Source of the DNA: Hyphomicrobiales bacterium
Lineage (GTDB): Bacteria > Pseudomonadota > Alphaproteobacteria > Rhizobiales > Xanthobacteraceae
Direction of reading: 5' to 3'
DNA: 43,892 nucleotides
Assembly: GCA_027307405.1 (NCBI GenBank)
Contig: DAHUXA010000001.1
Span: forward strand, 17,104 to 60,995
Shown here: one piece after another, positions 28,589 through 37,204 of the stretch
Layout: each line of letters begins with the position of its first letter
How positions within the stretch are numbered: the first letter of the stretch is position 1
Program-made: the position numbers and the translations under genes
The notes under the pieces: model-generated
Told to the model about the DNA's origin: nothing
Databases searched by the model: none
What the model saw: only the letters and a program-made list of their open reading frames with translations

Positions 28589-29430
28589 ATCGCGGCAGCG
28601 TTCACGCTGTATGCCATGGCGGCAACACGCGCGGTCATTGCGCTGTTCGGATCGCTCAGTGGATCGATGACGGTGAAATGATTGGCGCCGGCGATCTCCT
28701 CGTAGCGCGTGAGCGCCTGGGCGCGTCGCCAGGCTTCGACGATCGATTTGCTCTGCCGCAAAAACTCGCTCGATTCCAGCGCGCCCACCACTGCATCAAG
28801 ACTCCGCCCGGCCGGCACGTTCCAGTGCAGAGGAGATATCCGCCGTGCTTCCGCTTCGTCGAGCCGCAAATCCTGGTTTTGCGAGACATGCACCAGCGGG
28901 AGGAGATCGAACACGCCGGAGATCGCGTAGGCGGCGGGCACGAGATCGGCTGGGGCGTCGGATGCGAGGGCTTTCCAATCTTGCGCAACCATGCAGGCGG
29001 CAAGATGCCCACCGGCGGAATGACCATAGATGACGATGCGCTGGCGGCGTTTCCGCCAAAGAAAAAGACAAGCCGTGCGTATTTGCTCGATGATGTCGGC
29101 GATCGACACGTGCGGACAAAGATCGTAGCCGACGACTGCGACTGTGATACCGCGCGCGTTCGGGCCCGCCGCCAGTTGCGAAAACATCGAAGGTTCTAGC
29201 GAGCGCCACCAGCCGCCATGAATAAACATGGCCAGCGGCGCATGGTCGTCGTCCTTCGCCGGGAACGTATCGATTGTCCGTCGCAACGACGGTCCATAAC
29301 TGATCCCGAGTTTTACGTTGTGCGCCGACGCCCGATACGCAGCCGCTTCGCGCTGCCAGCGCGCAAAAATCTCTGGATGTTTGGGCACCCGGGCGCGATT
29401 GTCGTATTCAACCTCGTAATCGATGGACAT
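28585..29430 (-). CDS. Alpha/beta hydrolase, arylformamidase (kynurenine formamidase)-like
   Basis: 281 residues from ATG 29430, with AGGGGA about 6 bp upstream; an extension to 29487 is less likely. It has the HGGWW oxyanion motif (71-75) and nucleophile elbow YGHSAGGH with Ser138, followed by a Asp-containing strand region ([21 protein letters not shown]) and a late His in [12 protein letters not shown]. The HGGxW plus GHSAGGH combination is typical of the kynurenine-formamidase/BD-FAE group of esterases. It is divergent from mtnA and convergent with tauE. There are no tryptophan-degradation genes nearby other than gcdH, which acts later in the same overall route. Confidence 0.85.
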   Translation of the reverse strand: MSIDYEVEYDNRARVPKHPEIFARWQREAAAYRASAHNVKLGISYGPSLRRTIDTFPAKDDDHAPLAMFIHGGWWRSLEPSMFSQLAAGPNARGITVAVVGYDLCPHVSIADIIEQIRTACLFLWRKRRQRIVIYGHSAGGHLAACMVAQDWKALASDAPADLVPAAYAISGVFDLLPLVHVSQNQDLRLDEAEARRISPLHWNVPAGRSLDAVVGALESSEFLRQSKSIVEAWRRAQALTRYEEIAGANHFTVIDPLSDPNSAMTARVAAMAYSVNAAAI

Positions 29431-29502
29431 GGCAGTCCCCTGAGAGCAGGCGCGAATAGAACCCAGCTTTGCGCCGGGCCGAAACAACGTTATTTGTTAG
29501 CC

Positions 29503-30627
29503 ATGAAAATCGACGGCAAGCAAATGCCCAGCATTTGGGTCGAAAACGACGGCGCAAGTGTTGGCATTATCGACCAGACCCAGCTGCCACATCGCTTTGC
29601 GGCTGTGCGGCTTGCCACGCTTGAAGATACCGCCCAGGCGATCAAGACGATGCAGGTGCGCGGGGCTCCTCTGATCGGAGCGGCTGCGGCCTATGGTGTC
29701 TGGCTGGCCCTGCGCGCCGATGCATCGGATGAAGCGCTCGAACGCGCCTGTGCCGGGCTTTTCGCCACGCGACCGACCGCGATCAACCTGAAATGGGCGC
29801 TCGACGAGATGCTGGCGGCTGTGCGCAACCGCCCGCGTGTCGAGCGGGCCGAGGCAGCCTTGCGCCGCGCAAACGAGATAGCCGCCGAGGACGTGACCAT
29901 CAACCAGGCCATTGGGCGGCATGGGCTGAAAATCATTGAGGGAGTTGCCGCCGGGAAAAAGGGCGAGCGCGTGAATTTGCTCACCCATTGCAATGCCGGC
30001 TGGCTGGCGACGGTCGATTGGGGCACCGCGACTGCACCGATCTATATGGCGCACGACAAAGGCATCCCGCTGCACGTATTCGTCGACGAGACGCGGCCGC
30101 GAAACCAAGGCGCCTCGCTCACGGCTTGGGAACTCGGCCATCACGGGGTGCCGCATACCGTGATTGCCGACAATACTGGTGGCCATCTGATGCAGCATGG
30201 CCTCGTCGATATGGTGATCGTGGGTGCCGACCGGGTCACCGCGCAAGGTGACGTTTGCAACAAAATCGGCACTTATCTCAAGGCTCTCGCCGCCCACGAT
30301 AACGAAGTGCCGTTTTACGTGGCGCTGCCGTCGCCGACCATCGACTTCACCGTCACCGATGGCCTTGCCGAGATACCGATCGAGCAGCGTGAGGATGACG
30401 AAGTTACGACCATTAAAGGGAGGACCAAAGAGGGACGCCTGGAGACCGTGCAGCTAGTGCCGGACGGCTCGCCCGTCGCAAATTATGCTTTCGATGTCAC
30501 GCCGGCCCGGCTTATCACCGGGTTGATTACCGAACGCGGCGTTATCGCCGCAAATCGCGCCGCGCTCGCGCAAGCTTTTCCCGAGCGCGTCGAAGTCCGG
30601 CCAAAATCAAATCGCAAGGTAAGCTGA
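29503..30627 (+). CDS. mtnA: S-methyl-5-thioribose-1-phosphate isomerase
   Basis: 374 residues from ATG 29503, the family start ([30 protein letters not shown]). The eIF2B-like isomerase shows [17 protein letters not shown], catalytic Cys163 in [11 protein letters not shown], and the catalytic Asp in [21 protein letters not shown]. It converts methylthioribose-1-phosphate to methylthioribulose-1-phosphate in methionine salvage. No other salvage genes are next to it. The stop overlaps the mmcB ATG by one base (TGATG), so the two are translationally coupled. The ATG has a poor ribosome site. Confidence 0.95.
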   Translation: MKIDGKQMPSIWVENDGASVGIIDQTQLPHRFAAVRLATLEDTAQAIKTMQVRGAPLIGAAAAYGVWLALRADASDEALERACAGLFATRPTAINLKWALDEMLAAVRNRPRVERAEAALRRANEIAAEDVTINQAIGRHGLKIIEGVAAGKKGERVNLLTHCNAGWLATVDWGTATAPIYMAHDKGIPLHVFVDETRPRNQGASLTAWELGHHGVPHTVIADNTGGHLMQHGLVDMVIVGADRVTAQGDVCNKIGTYLKALAAHDNEVPFYVALPSPTIDFTVTDGLAEIPIEQREDDEVTTIKGRTKEGRLETVQLVPDGSPVANYAFDVTPARLITGLITERGVIAANRAALAQAFPERVEVRPKSNRKVS

Positions 30628-31112
30628 TGGCATTGCTGTCCACATCGCTCGCACTGCCCGTCGACGGGCGTCAGTCGGAAACCGCGCTCGCCATCGCCCG
30701 CGGCACCGCGCGGCTGTTGCATGCACATGGACGCTGCGTGGTCAGCGAATTGCCTTTGCCCTCCGGCCGGCGCGCCGATCTCGTCGCTCTCGATCCGAGC
30801 GGCGAACTCTGGATCGTCGAGATCAAGTCATCGGTTGCTGATTTTCGCGCCGATCAGAAATGGCACGATTATCGCGCGCACTGTGACCGGTTGTTCTTTG
30901 CAACGACGATCGAGGTGCCCTGCGAAATCTTCCCTCCCGACACCGGACTGATCGTGGCCGACGCCTTTGGCGCTGAATTCAAGTGCGAGGCGCCCGAGCA
31001 CAAACTACCGGCGGCAACACGTAAATCGATGATGTTGCTGTTTGCCCGTGCCGCTGCAATGCGCTTGCAATCGCTCGCCGATCCCACCGGGCCTTATGGC
31101 GATGCCGACTGA
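30627..31112 (+). CDS. mmcB: MmcB family DNA repair protein
   Basis: 161 residues. The core has a PD-(D/E)xK nuclease-like pattern: Glu41, Asp51 in GRRADLVALD, and Glu65-x-Lys67 in LWIVEIKSS, followed by DFRADQKWHDYRAHCDRLFFA. This matches alphaproteobacterial MmcB, known from Caulobacter where it affects mitomycin C tolerance in the SOS regulon. No LexA box was seen, because the gene starts inside the mtnA stop and relies on mtnA transcription. The C-terminus (PAATRKSMMLLFARAAAMRL) is the conserved family end. Confidence 0.88.
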   Translation: MALLSTSLALPVDGRQSETALAIARGTARLLHAHGRCVVSELPLPSGRRADLVALDPSGELWIVEIKSSVADFRADQKWHDYRAHCDRLFFATTIEVPCEIFPPDTGLIVADAFGAEFKCEAPEHKLPAATRKSMMLLFARAAAMRLQSLADPTGPYGDAD

Positions 31113-31115
31113 TTG

Positions 31116-31685
31116 TCAGCGTGGTGCGCGTTTGGCCAGAATGCGTTGCAGAGTACGGCGGTGCATGTTGAGGCGGCGCGCGGTTTCCGAGACATTGCGG
31201 CCACACAATTCATAGATGCGCTGGATGTGTTCCCAACGCACGCGATCGGCTGACATCGGGTTTTCCGGGGGATCGATCTTGACGTTGTCCAACGCGAGCA
31301 ACGCGGCCACGACGTCGTCGGCGTCGACCGGCTTGGCCAGGTAGTCGACAGCGCCGAGCTTCACGGCATTCACCGCGGTCGCGATATTGCCGTAGCCGGT
31401 AAGGATGATGCCGCGTGCGTCGGGCCGCCGGCGCTTGAGCGCGGATATCACATCGAGGCCGTTGCCGTCGCCAAGCCGCATGTCGACGACCGCAAAAGCG
31501 GGCGCCGCTTTTTCCACTTGCAGCAGGCCATCGGAAACCGACTCTGCGGTCGTAACGGTAAAGCCGCGTTGCTCGAGCGCCTTGGCGAGTCGCTGCAGGA
31601 AGGAATAGTCGTCCTCGACGATCAGCAAAGATCGTTCGCCGGAGATTTTTTCTTTTGCCGCCGCATTGGCGGTGTCACTTGTCAT
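31116..31685 (-). CDS. regR: Redox response regulator of the RegA/ActR/RegR family
   Basis: 189 residues from ATG 31685 (GTG 31694 is also possible). Receiver domain with acidic pair in LLIVEDDYSF, phospho-acceptor Asp68 in FAVVDMRLGDGNG, Thr in IILTGYGN, Lys in YLAKPV. A short Pro-containing linker leads to the C-terminal Fis-type helix-turn-helix GRNVSETARRLNMHRRTLQRIL, which is nearly invariant in the family. In photosynthetic and rhizobial bacteria it controls redox-responsive genes for nitrogen fixation, carbon fixation and respiration. It lies 97 bp downstream of its kinase gene on the same strand and converges with mmcB with only 3 bp between. Confidence 0.93.
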   Translation of the reverse strand: MTSDTANAAAKEKISGERSLLIVEDDYSFLQRLAKALEQRGFTVTTAESVSDGLLQVEKAAPAFAVVDMRLGDGNGLDVISALKRRRPDARGIILTGYGNIATAVNAVKLGAVDYLAKPVDADDVVAALLALDNVKIDPPENPMSADRVRWEHIQRIYELCGRNVSETARRLNMHRRTLQRILAKRAPR

Positions 31686-31782
31686 AGCGTCCACGGCATC
31701 ACCAGCGCACTAAACCCGCGTGCATCCTAGCTCGTATGGGGTGCAAATCGCACGCAACAAATAGTGATTTTGCCCGCCGGGC

Positions 31783-33102
31783 TCAAGTTGCTGCGAATGT
31801 TAATGATTGCTCAAAATCGCTGCGGCTCCAGCTTAATTTTATGACTGCGCCGCGTTCTGGCAGGGGCTTATTTTCAAATAATAGCGTCGCGCCTGAACGC
31901 TCGAGCAGCGTCTTGGCGATAAAGAATCCAAGGCCCAGGCCGGCCGATTCTTCCCCGGTATCATTTTGGTGATGCCGGCGGCTGGTCACGTAGGGTTCAC
32001 CAATTCGAGCCAGGATTTCCGGGGCAAATCCTGGTCCATCGTCGCCGATCGTGACCCCGACGGAGTCCTCATTCCACTGCGCCTCAACCGAAACACGATC
32101 GCCCGCAAAATCGACCGCGTTTTCCAAGAGATTGCCGAGCCCGTAGAGGATGGCTGGATTGCGGGCGCCGACCGGTTCTGTGCTGCGGTCGCTCGGTGCG
32201 GTCACGTCGATGGTCACACCGAAATTGCGATGCGGTGCAACGACTTCCTCGATGAGAGCCGTCAGCGGCATACGGTCGAACGGTTCGCCGCCTGCCGACA
32301 GTTCGGTCAACTTGGCCAGGATATCGCGGCAGCGTGTTGCCTGCTCTCGCAAAAGCCGCACGTCATCGCCGTGCGGTGCGTTGGGGGCGATCGCACGCTC
32401 CAGTTCCTTGGCAATAACCGAAATGGTGGAAAGCGGCGTGCCCAGCTCGTGGGCGGCCGCAGCGGCAAGTCCGTCAAGCTGGGAAAGATGTTGTTCGCGC
32501 GCGAGCACCAGTTCGGTCGCAGCAAGCGCATCCGAGAGCTGGCGCGACTCCTCGGTGATCTGCCACGCGTAAACTCCGATAAAACCAATCGCGAGCAGAA
32601 TGCATAACCAGACGCCCATCATGTAGATCGGCGGCAACTGCAACGGGTCGTCGCTGTCCCACGGGAGCGGGTAGTGCACAAACACCAGTATCGTGGCGCA
32701 GGCGACCGCAAAGCCGCCGAGCAAAAGGGTGAACCGCGGCGGCAGCGCGGTTGCCGATAGCAGGACCGGTCCCAGAAACATGAAGGCAAAGGGGTTCTGT
32801 AATCCGCCCGTCAGGAACAAGAGTACCGCCAGCTCCGCAATGTCGAAGGCCAGCAGCCAGGCGGCGCGATCAGGCTCGAGCCGCTGCGTCATGTGAAAAC
32901 GCAGCCGCAGCGCCACATTGAGCCAGGCGGCCAGTGCGATTGCCGCAAGGCAGGCATAGATCGGCAGTTCAAAATCGAGCCCGTAATAGACCACCAGGAC
33001 TGCGGTGGTCTGCCCGATGATCGCGAGCCAGCGCAGCCGCACCAACGTATCGAGGCGCACATTGCGGCGCGGATGGTGGGGGCTGAGGCCGAACACGGGC
33101 AT
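31783..33102 (-). CDS. regS: Redox sensor histidine kinase of the RegB/ActS/RegS family
   Basis: 439 residues from ATG 33102; the frame extends to 33162. Six membrane segments occupy residues about 20-180, with the quinone-binding motif GGLQNPF at 99-105. The H-box AAAAAHELGTPLSTI carries phospho-acceptor His218. Cys258, exactly 40 residues on, sits in ATRCRDIL at the spacing of the redox-active Cys265 from His225 in Rhodobacter RegB. The ATPase has LGNLLENAVDFA (N-box), DDGPGF and GLGLGFFIAKTLLERSGA. It senses ubiquinone redox state and phosphorylates RegR. SenC, often next to regB elsewhere, is absent. The start region is shared with a divergent ABC operon. Confidence 0.93.
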   Translation of the reverse strand: MPVFGLSPHHPRRNVRLDTLVRLRWLAIIGQTTAVLVVYYGLDFELPIYACLAAIALAAWLNVALRLRFHMTQRLEPDRAAWLLAFDIAELAVLLFLTGGLQNPFAFMFLGPVLLSATALPPRFTLLLGGFAVACATILVFVHYPLPWDSDDPLQLPPIYMMGVWLCILLAIGFIGVYAWQITEESRQLSDALAATELVLAREQHLSQLDGLAAAAAHELGTPLSTISVIAKELERAIAPNAPHGDDVRLLREQATRCRDILAKLTELSAGGEPFDRMPLTALIEEVVAPHRNFGVTIDVTAPSDRSTEPVGARNPAILYGLGNLLENAVDFAGDRVSVEAQWNEDSVGVTIGDDGPGFAPEILARIGEPYVTSRRHHQNDTGEESAGLGLGFFIAKTLLERSGATLLFENKPLPERGAVIKLSWSRSDFEQSLTFAAT

Positions 33103-33194
33103 GAGGCAGTCTAACGCCACGCCGTGCGTGCACAAATTACCCCCGGTTCGTGGGGCTTGCACTTCCTGCGGCGGAGCGTCACATCTTTCGCCGT

Positions 33195-33953
33195 ATGGAT
33201 GCGCAAAACACGTCCGCCATCGCAGTCGATCAATTGGTCAAGCGCTACAAGGGCGTGGCGGCAGTTGACGGCATCTCCTTTCGTCTGACGCCTGGCTCAA
33301 TCACCGGACTGCTCGGCGGTAATGGCGCCGGCAAGACCACGACAATTGCAATGATTATGGGGCTGGTCACACCCACTTCCGGCACGGTCACCGTGCTCGG
33401 TGTGCGAATGCCGGAGGAGCGCTACAGGGTGCTGCACAGGATGAATTTCGAGAGTCCCTACGTCGACATGCCAATGCGCCTCACGGTGCGGCAAAACCTG
33501 TCGGTCTTTGCGCAGCTCTATGCGGTGAAGGACATTGACGAACGCATCGGCAGCTTGGCTGCCGAACTCGATCTAACCGAATTTCTCGACCGGCCGACCG
33601 GCAAGCTCTCAGCTGGACAGAAGACGCGGGTCTCGCTCGCAAAAGCGCTTCTCAATAAACCGGAAGTACTGTTGCTTGACGAGCCAACTGCGTCGCTTGA
33701 CCCCGACACAGCCGATTGGGTTCGCTCGCGCCTAGAGCGCTATCGCAGTGCGCAGGGCGCAACCGTGTTGCTTGCCTCACACAACATGAGCGAAGTCGAA
33801 CGCCTGTGCGAGCGCGTCATCATCATGAAGAAAGGTCATATCGAGGACGACGATACGCCTACGCGTCTGCTCTCGCGCTACGGCCGCGAGACCCTGGAAG
33901 AGGTGTTCCTTGATGTGGCCCGCGGGCGGCGACACAGCGAGGCCGCACAATGA
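33195..33953 (+). CDS. ABC transporter ATP-binding protein (ABC-2 type exporter)
   Basis: 252 residues from ATG 33195. Walker A GGNGAGKTT, Q-loop region in MNFESPYVDMPMRLTVRQNL, signature LSAGQKTRVSLAKAL (a variant of LSGGQ), Walker B VLLLDEPTASLDPD and switch His in LASHNMSEV. It powers the permease encoded by the next gene; the two overlap by 4 bp (ATGA). The sequence type is that of drug, polyketide or lipid exporters of the ABC-2 class; cargo is unknown. It is divergent from regS across 92 bp, so the promoters overlap and RegR control is conceivable. Confidence 0.92.
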   Translation: MDAQNTSAIAVDQLVKRYKGVAAVDGISFRLTPGSITGLLGGNGAGKTTTIAMIMGLVTPTSGTVTVLGVRMPEERYRVLHRMNFESPYVDMPMRLTVRQNLSVFAQLYAVKDIDERIGSLAAELDLTEFLDRPTGKLSAGQKTRVSLAKALLNKPEVLLLDEPTASLDPDTADWVRSRLERYRSAQGATVLLASHNMSEVERLCERVIIMKKGHIEDDDTPTRLLSRYGRETLEEVFLDVARGRRHSEAAQ

Positions 33954-34768
33954 TCGACAGCGATACCGGCGTGGAATTCTCGTTCAATCGCGTCGCCGCC
34001 ATGGTGCGTCGTTACTGGTATCTGTTGCGCTCCTCGTGGCCACGCATCCTCGATCTGATCTATTGGCCGACCGTCCAGATGCTGATGTGGGGTTTTCTGC
34101 AGGTCTACATTTCGCAGAACGCCGGATTTTTTGCTCGCGCCAGCGGTGTGTTCATCGGTTCGGTGCTGTTATGGGACATCCTGTTCCGCGGCCAGCTTGG
34201 CTTTTCCATTTCGTTTCTCGAAGAGATGTATGCACGCAACCTCGGCAACATCATGATGTCGCCGCTTCGTCCGACCGAATTCCTGCTCGCACTCATGATC
34301 ATGAGCATTGTGCGCTTGTCGATCGGCATGATCCCGGTGTCGTTCCTCGCCATCGCCTTCTTTGGGTTTAATCTGTGGGCGCTCGGTTTGGCGCTCGTCG
34401 CTTTTTTCGTCAATCTCATTCTGACGAGTTGGGCGGTTGGCATTTTTGTCGCCGGCCTGTTGCTACGAAACGGTCTCGGCGCCGAGAGCATGGCTTGGAC
34501 CATCATGTTTCTGTTTCTGCCGCTGACCTGTGTGTACTACCCGGTCGCGGTCTTGCCGGGCTGGCTTCAGTATTTCGCCTGGGCGCTACCGCCGACTTAT
34601 GTCTTTGAAGGTATGCGCGCCTTGGTGATCGACCATGTGTTCCGCGCCGATCTGATGGTGCAGGCCTTTGCGTTTAATGTGGTCATGTTCGCGGCTGCAT
34701 CATTTGCTTTCCTCAAGCTTTTGCAGAGTGCGCGTGTGCAGGGCTCGCTTTTACAGACCAGCGAGTAG
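33950..34768 (+). CDS. ABC-2 type transporter permease
   Basis: 272 residues with six hydrophobic segments and the ABC-2 family features: an N-terminal cytoplasmic amphipathic part (RVAAMVRRYWYLLRSSWPRILDLIYWP), GNIMMSPLRPTEFLLALM, and FLFLPLTCVYYPVAVLPGWLQYFAWALPPTYVFEGMR split before the last span. Together with the preceding ATPase it would form a heterotypic dimeric exporter in the inner membrane. No periplasmic adaptor is encoded nearby. Confidence 0.9.
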   Translation: MIDSDTGVEFSFNRVAAMVRRYWYLLRSSWPRILDLIYWPTVQMLMWGFLQVYISQNAGFFARASGVFIGSVLLWDILFRGQLGFSISFLEEMYARNLGNIMMSPLRPTEFLLALMIMSIVRLSIGMIPVSFLAIAFFGFNLWALGLALVAFFVNLILTSWAVGIFVAGLLLRNGLGAESMAWTIMFLFLPLTCVYYPVAVLPGWLQYFAWALPPTYVFEGMRALVIDHVFRADLMVQAFAFNVVMFAAASFAFLKLLQSARVQGSLLQTSE

Positions 34769-34812
34769 TGGAAAAGCCCTTTATTTCTGTGGACTTACGA
34801 CGAGGATCCGCG

Positions 34813-34841
34813 TTGTAAACCGGACGCGAAGAACTTATCTG
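34813..34841 (+). promoter_or_regulatory. Possible phaZ promoter
   Basis: TTGTAA and TATCTG separated by 17 bp in the 85-bp gap after the ABC permease. If used, transcription would begin near 34848, which would favour the internal phaZ start at 34908 over 34854. Confidence 0.3.
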
Positions 34842-34853
34842 TATGTTGACGCT

Positions 34854-36248
34854 ATGAAGGAAAAACGACAGTCTCCCGCACCGCAGCGAGGGCCGGGGTC
34901 TGATTCTATGGCAATTGGTGAATTCGGCGGGGCAGCAACGCTCTCCGACGACAACGGCACGTTGCTGGCGTCGCCGATGTATTGGTTTTACGAGCTGGCC
35001 CACGCCGCGCTCAATCCCTCGCGAGCTTTCGCAGACGCCACGCGACTGTTCTTCAAAAATCCCGCCAATCCGCTTGCCCACACGGCCTACGGCAAGTCGG
35101 TGGCGGCGACGATGGAGTTGTTCGAACGTTCAACCCGCCGCTATCGACGCCCGGAATGGGACATCAATTCAACCACCGTCGGCGCCGAGAAGATTCCGGT
35201 GCATATCAAGAACGTGTGGGAGCGCCCCTTCTGCCGGCTCTTGCATTTTGAGCGCTCATTTGAGCGACCGCCGCGCCGGCCACAGCCGAAATTGCTGATC
35301 GTTGCGCCAATGTCGGGCCATTACCCGACGCTGCTGCGCGGCACAGTGGAGACCTTTCTTCCAAATCATGATGTCTACATCACCGAATGGGTTGATGCGC
35401 GCATGGTGCCGCTGGCGGAGGGGCGCTTCGATCTCGACGACTACATCGATTACGTCATCTCGATGCTTCATATGCTCGGTGGCGACGTGCATGTGATCGC
35501 GGTTTGTCAGCCGTCAGTGCCGGTACTCGCCGCTGTCGCGCGGATGGAGGCTGACAACGATCCGAATGTGCCACATTCGATGGTGCTGATGGGCGGGCCG
35601 ATCGACACACGCATCAATCCCAACGAGGTCAACAAGCTCGCAGAACGGCGCGGACTCGGCTGGTTCCGCACCCATGTCATTACCAAGGTGCCGTTTCCGC
35701 ATCCGGGCGTGATGCGCGACGTCTATCCGGGCTTCCTGCAGCTTCATGGCTTCATGAGCATGAATCTCGATCGGCACATCGAGGCGCACCACAATTTGTT
35801 CTTGCATCTGGTCAAGGGTGACGGCGATTCCGCGCAGAAGCACCGGGAATTCTACGACGAATATCTGGCCGTCATGGATCTCGCAGCCGAGTTCTATCTG
35901 CAGACGGTGGATACCGTGTTCGTCCGCCACGCGCTGCCCAAGGGTGAGATGACCCATCGCGGTCATCGCATCGATACTGCCGCAATCACGCGCGTTGCGC
36001 TGATGACGGTGGAGGGCGAGAACGACGATATCTCCAGTGTCGGCCAGACTGAGGCTGCGCATCCCCTGTGCGTCAATGTTCCGGCCGAGCACAAGGTGCA
36101 CTATGTGCAACCCGCCGTCGGCCATTATGGCGTGTTCAATGGTTCGCGCTTCCGAGCCGAAATCGCGCCTCGCATCGCCGATTTCGTGCTGTCGCACAAC
36201 GGCGGGCGCAACTTCCGTTCCGCCTTGAAGCTTGTCGCCCGGCATTGA
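34854..36248 (+). CDS. phaZ: Intracellular polyhydroxyalkanoate (PHB) depolymerase
   Basis: 464 residues from ATG 34854. ATG 34908 (446 residues) is a serious alternative because the family-like region begins only at SPMYWFYELAHAALNPSRAFADATRLFFKNP. The catalytic nucleophile is Cys218 in VIAVCQPSVPVLAAV, as in the Ralstonia PhaZ1 type (Cys, Asp, His triad). An acidic partner lies in MTVEGENDDISSVGQ, and the His in VQPAVGHYGVFNGSRF. The enzyme mobilises stored PHB granules in the cytoplasm. No phaP, phaR or phaC gene is adjacent. It is downstream of the ABC operon but probably has its own promoter. Confidence 0.9.
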   Translation: MKEKRQSPAPQRGPGSDSMAIGEFGGAATLSDDNGTLLASPMYWFYELAHAALNPSRAFADATRLFFKNPANPLAHTAYGKSVAATMELFERSTRRYRRPEWDINSTTVGAEKIPVHIKNVWERPFCRLLHFERSFERPPRRPQPKLLIVAPMSGHYPTLLRGTVETFLPNHDVYITEWVDARMVPLAEGRFDLDDYIDYVISMLHMLGGDVHVIAVCQPSVPVLAAVARMEADNDPNVPHSMVLMGGPIDTRINPNEVNKLAERRGLGWFRTHVITKVPFPHPGVMRDVYPGFLQLHGFMSMNLDRHIEAHHNLFLHLVKGDGDSAQKHREFYDEYLAVMDLAAEFYLQTVDTVFVRHALPKGEMTHRGHRIDTAAITRVALMTVEGENDDISSVGQTEAAHPLCVNVPAEHKVHYVQPAVGHYGVFNGSRFRAEIAPRIADFVLSHNGGRNFRSALKLVARH

Positions 36249-36308
36249 TCTCGCATTCGCGAGCGCGATTGTGGCACACTAGTGGCCCATCTTGATTCTG
36301 GGTCGACG

Positions 36309-37073
36309 ATGTCTATACCGCTGCGAGCCCTGCTCTTTCGCCGCACCAGTGAGCCCTCGACGATCACGGTCGACTTCGACGGCGAGATTTATCTGGTGCA
36401 GATGCGCCGTCATCGCCAGGCTCGCCGCTACACGCTTCGTATCCACGCCACGAGCCGCGAAGTCGTGCTTACCATGCCGCCGCGCGGAAGCGTGAAACAG
36501 GCGAAAGAATTCGCCGAGAAACATGGCGCCTGGATTGCGGCTCGGCTCAACCGGCTTCCTGACGCTGCGCCCTTCGTGCACGGCGCCATACTTCCCGTGC
36601 GCGGATATGACCATCGCATCGAGCATCGGCGCGGGGCACGGGGTACAGTCTGGATCGAGACGCGTGAGAGCGAGCACTTGCTGTGCGTCGCCGGTGGAGA
36701 ATCCCATTTGCCGCGTCGCGTGCGCGACTATCTCAAGCGGGAGGCCAAACGTGATCTGGAAGTGGCAAGCCGGCTGGCCGCGCAAGCGCTTGGGGTCGAG
36801 ATCAGGCGCGTCTCGGTGCGCGACCAATCGAGCCGCTGGGGTTCGTGCTCGTCGACCGGCGTGCTTTCCTATTCTTGGCGCTTGATCCTCGCTCCGTCAT
36901 TCGTGCTCGACTATCTCGCGGCGCATGAAGTCGCTCACCTGATCGAGATGAATCACTCGCGCCGTTTTTGGCGATTGGTTGAGCGCATCTGCCCGCAAAT
37001 GGGACGTGCCAAAGCTTGGCTCGACGCTTACGGCGCCGATCTGCACCGCTACGGTCTCGATCCGCGTTCGTAG
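36309..37073 (+). CDS. YgjP-type M48-like metal-dependent hydrolase (DUF45)
   Basis: 254 residues from ATG 36309. The zinc signature HEVAHLIEMNHSRRFW (His206, Glu207, His210, with the distal His216) and the preceding DQSSRWGSCSSTGVLSYSWRLILAP are hallmarks of the YgjP/DUF45 family. The N-terminal half (RRHRQARRYTLRIHATSREVVLTMPPRGS) is the conserved beta domain. It is a predicted cytoplasmic metallopeptidase of the gluzincin type; physiological substrates are not established. It is followed by a palindromic repeat and the bcr-type transporter. Confidence 0.9.
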   Translation: MSIPLRALLFRRTSEPSTITVDFDGEIYLVQMRRHRQARRYTLRIHATSREVVLTMPPRGSVKQAKEFAEKHGAWIAARLNRLPDAAPFVHGAILPVRGYDHRIEHRRGARGTVWIETRESEHLLCVAGGESHLPRRVRDYLKREAKRDLEVASRLAAQALGVEIRRVSVRDQSSRWGSCSSTGVLSYSWRLILAPSFVLDYLAAHEVAHLIEMNHSRRFWRLVERICPQMGRAKAWLDAYGADLHRYGLDPRS

Positions 37074-37100
37074 CGTCGTGGTGAAAGAAATGGGCTACAG

Positions 37101-37189
37101 GTCATGCCCGGCCTTGTGCCGGGCATCCACGTCTTGACGGTCTAGAAAGTAGCTAAGGCGTGGATGGCCGGGACAAGCCCGGCCATGAC
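37101..37189. repeat. Palindromic intergenic repeat, copy 2
   Basis: 89 bp, built like the copy at 11142: GTCATGCCCGGC ... GCATCCACGTCTT, a variable middle, then AAGGCGTGGATGGCCGGGA-CAAGCCCGGCCATGAC. Inner arms CCACG-CTT / AAG-CGTGG and outer arms pair. It lies between the YgjP-type gene and the transporter gene; its end is 15 bp before the transporter ATG, and reading it as protein gives the spurious MDGRDKPGHDE. Confidence 0.88.
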
Positions 37190-37204
37190 GAAGGAAATGT
37201 TCTT

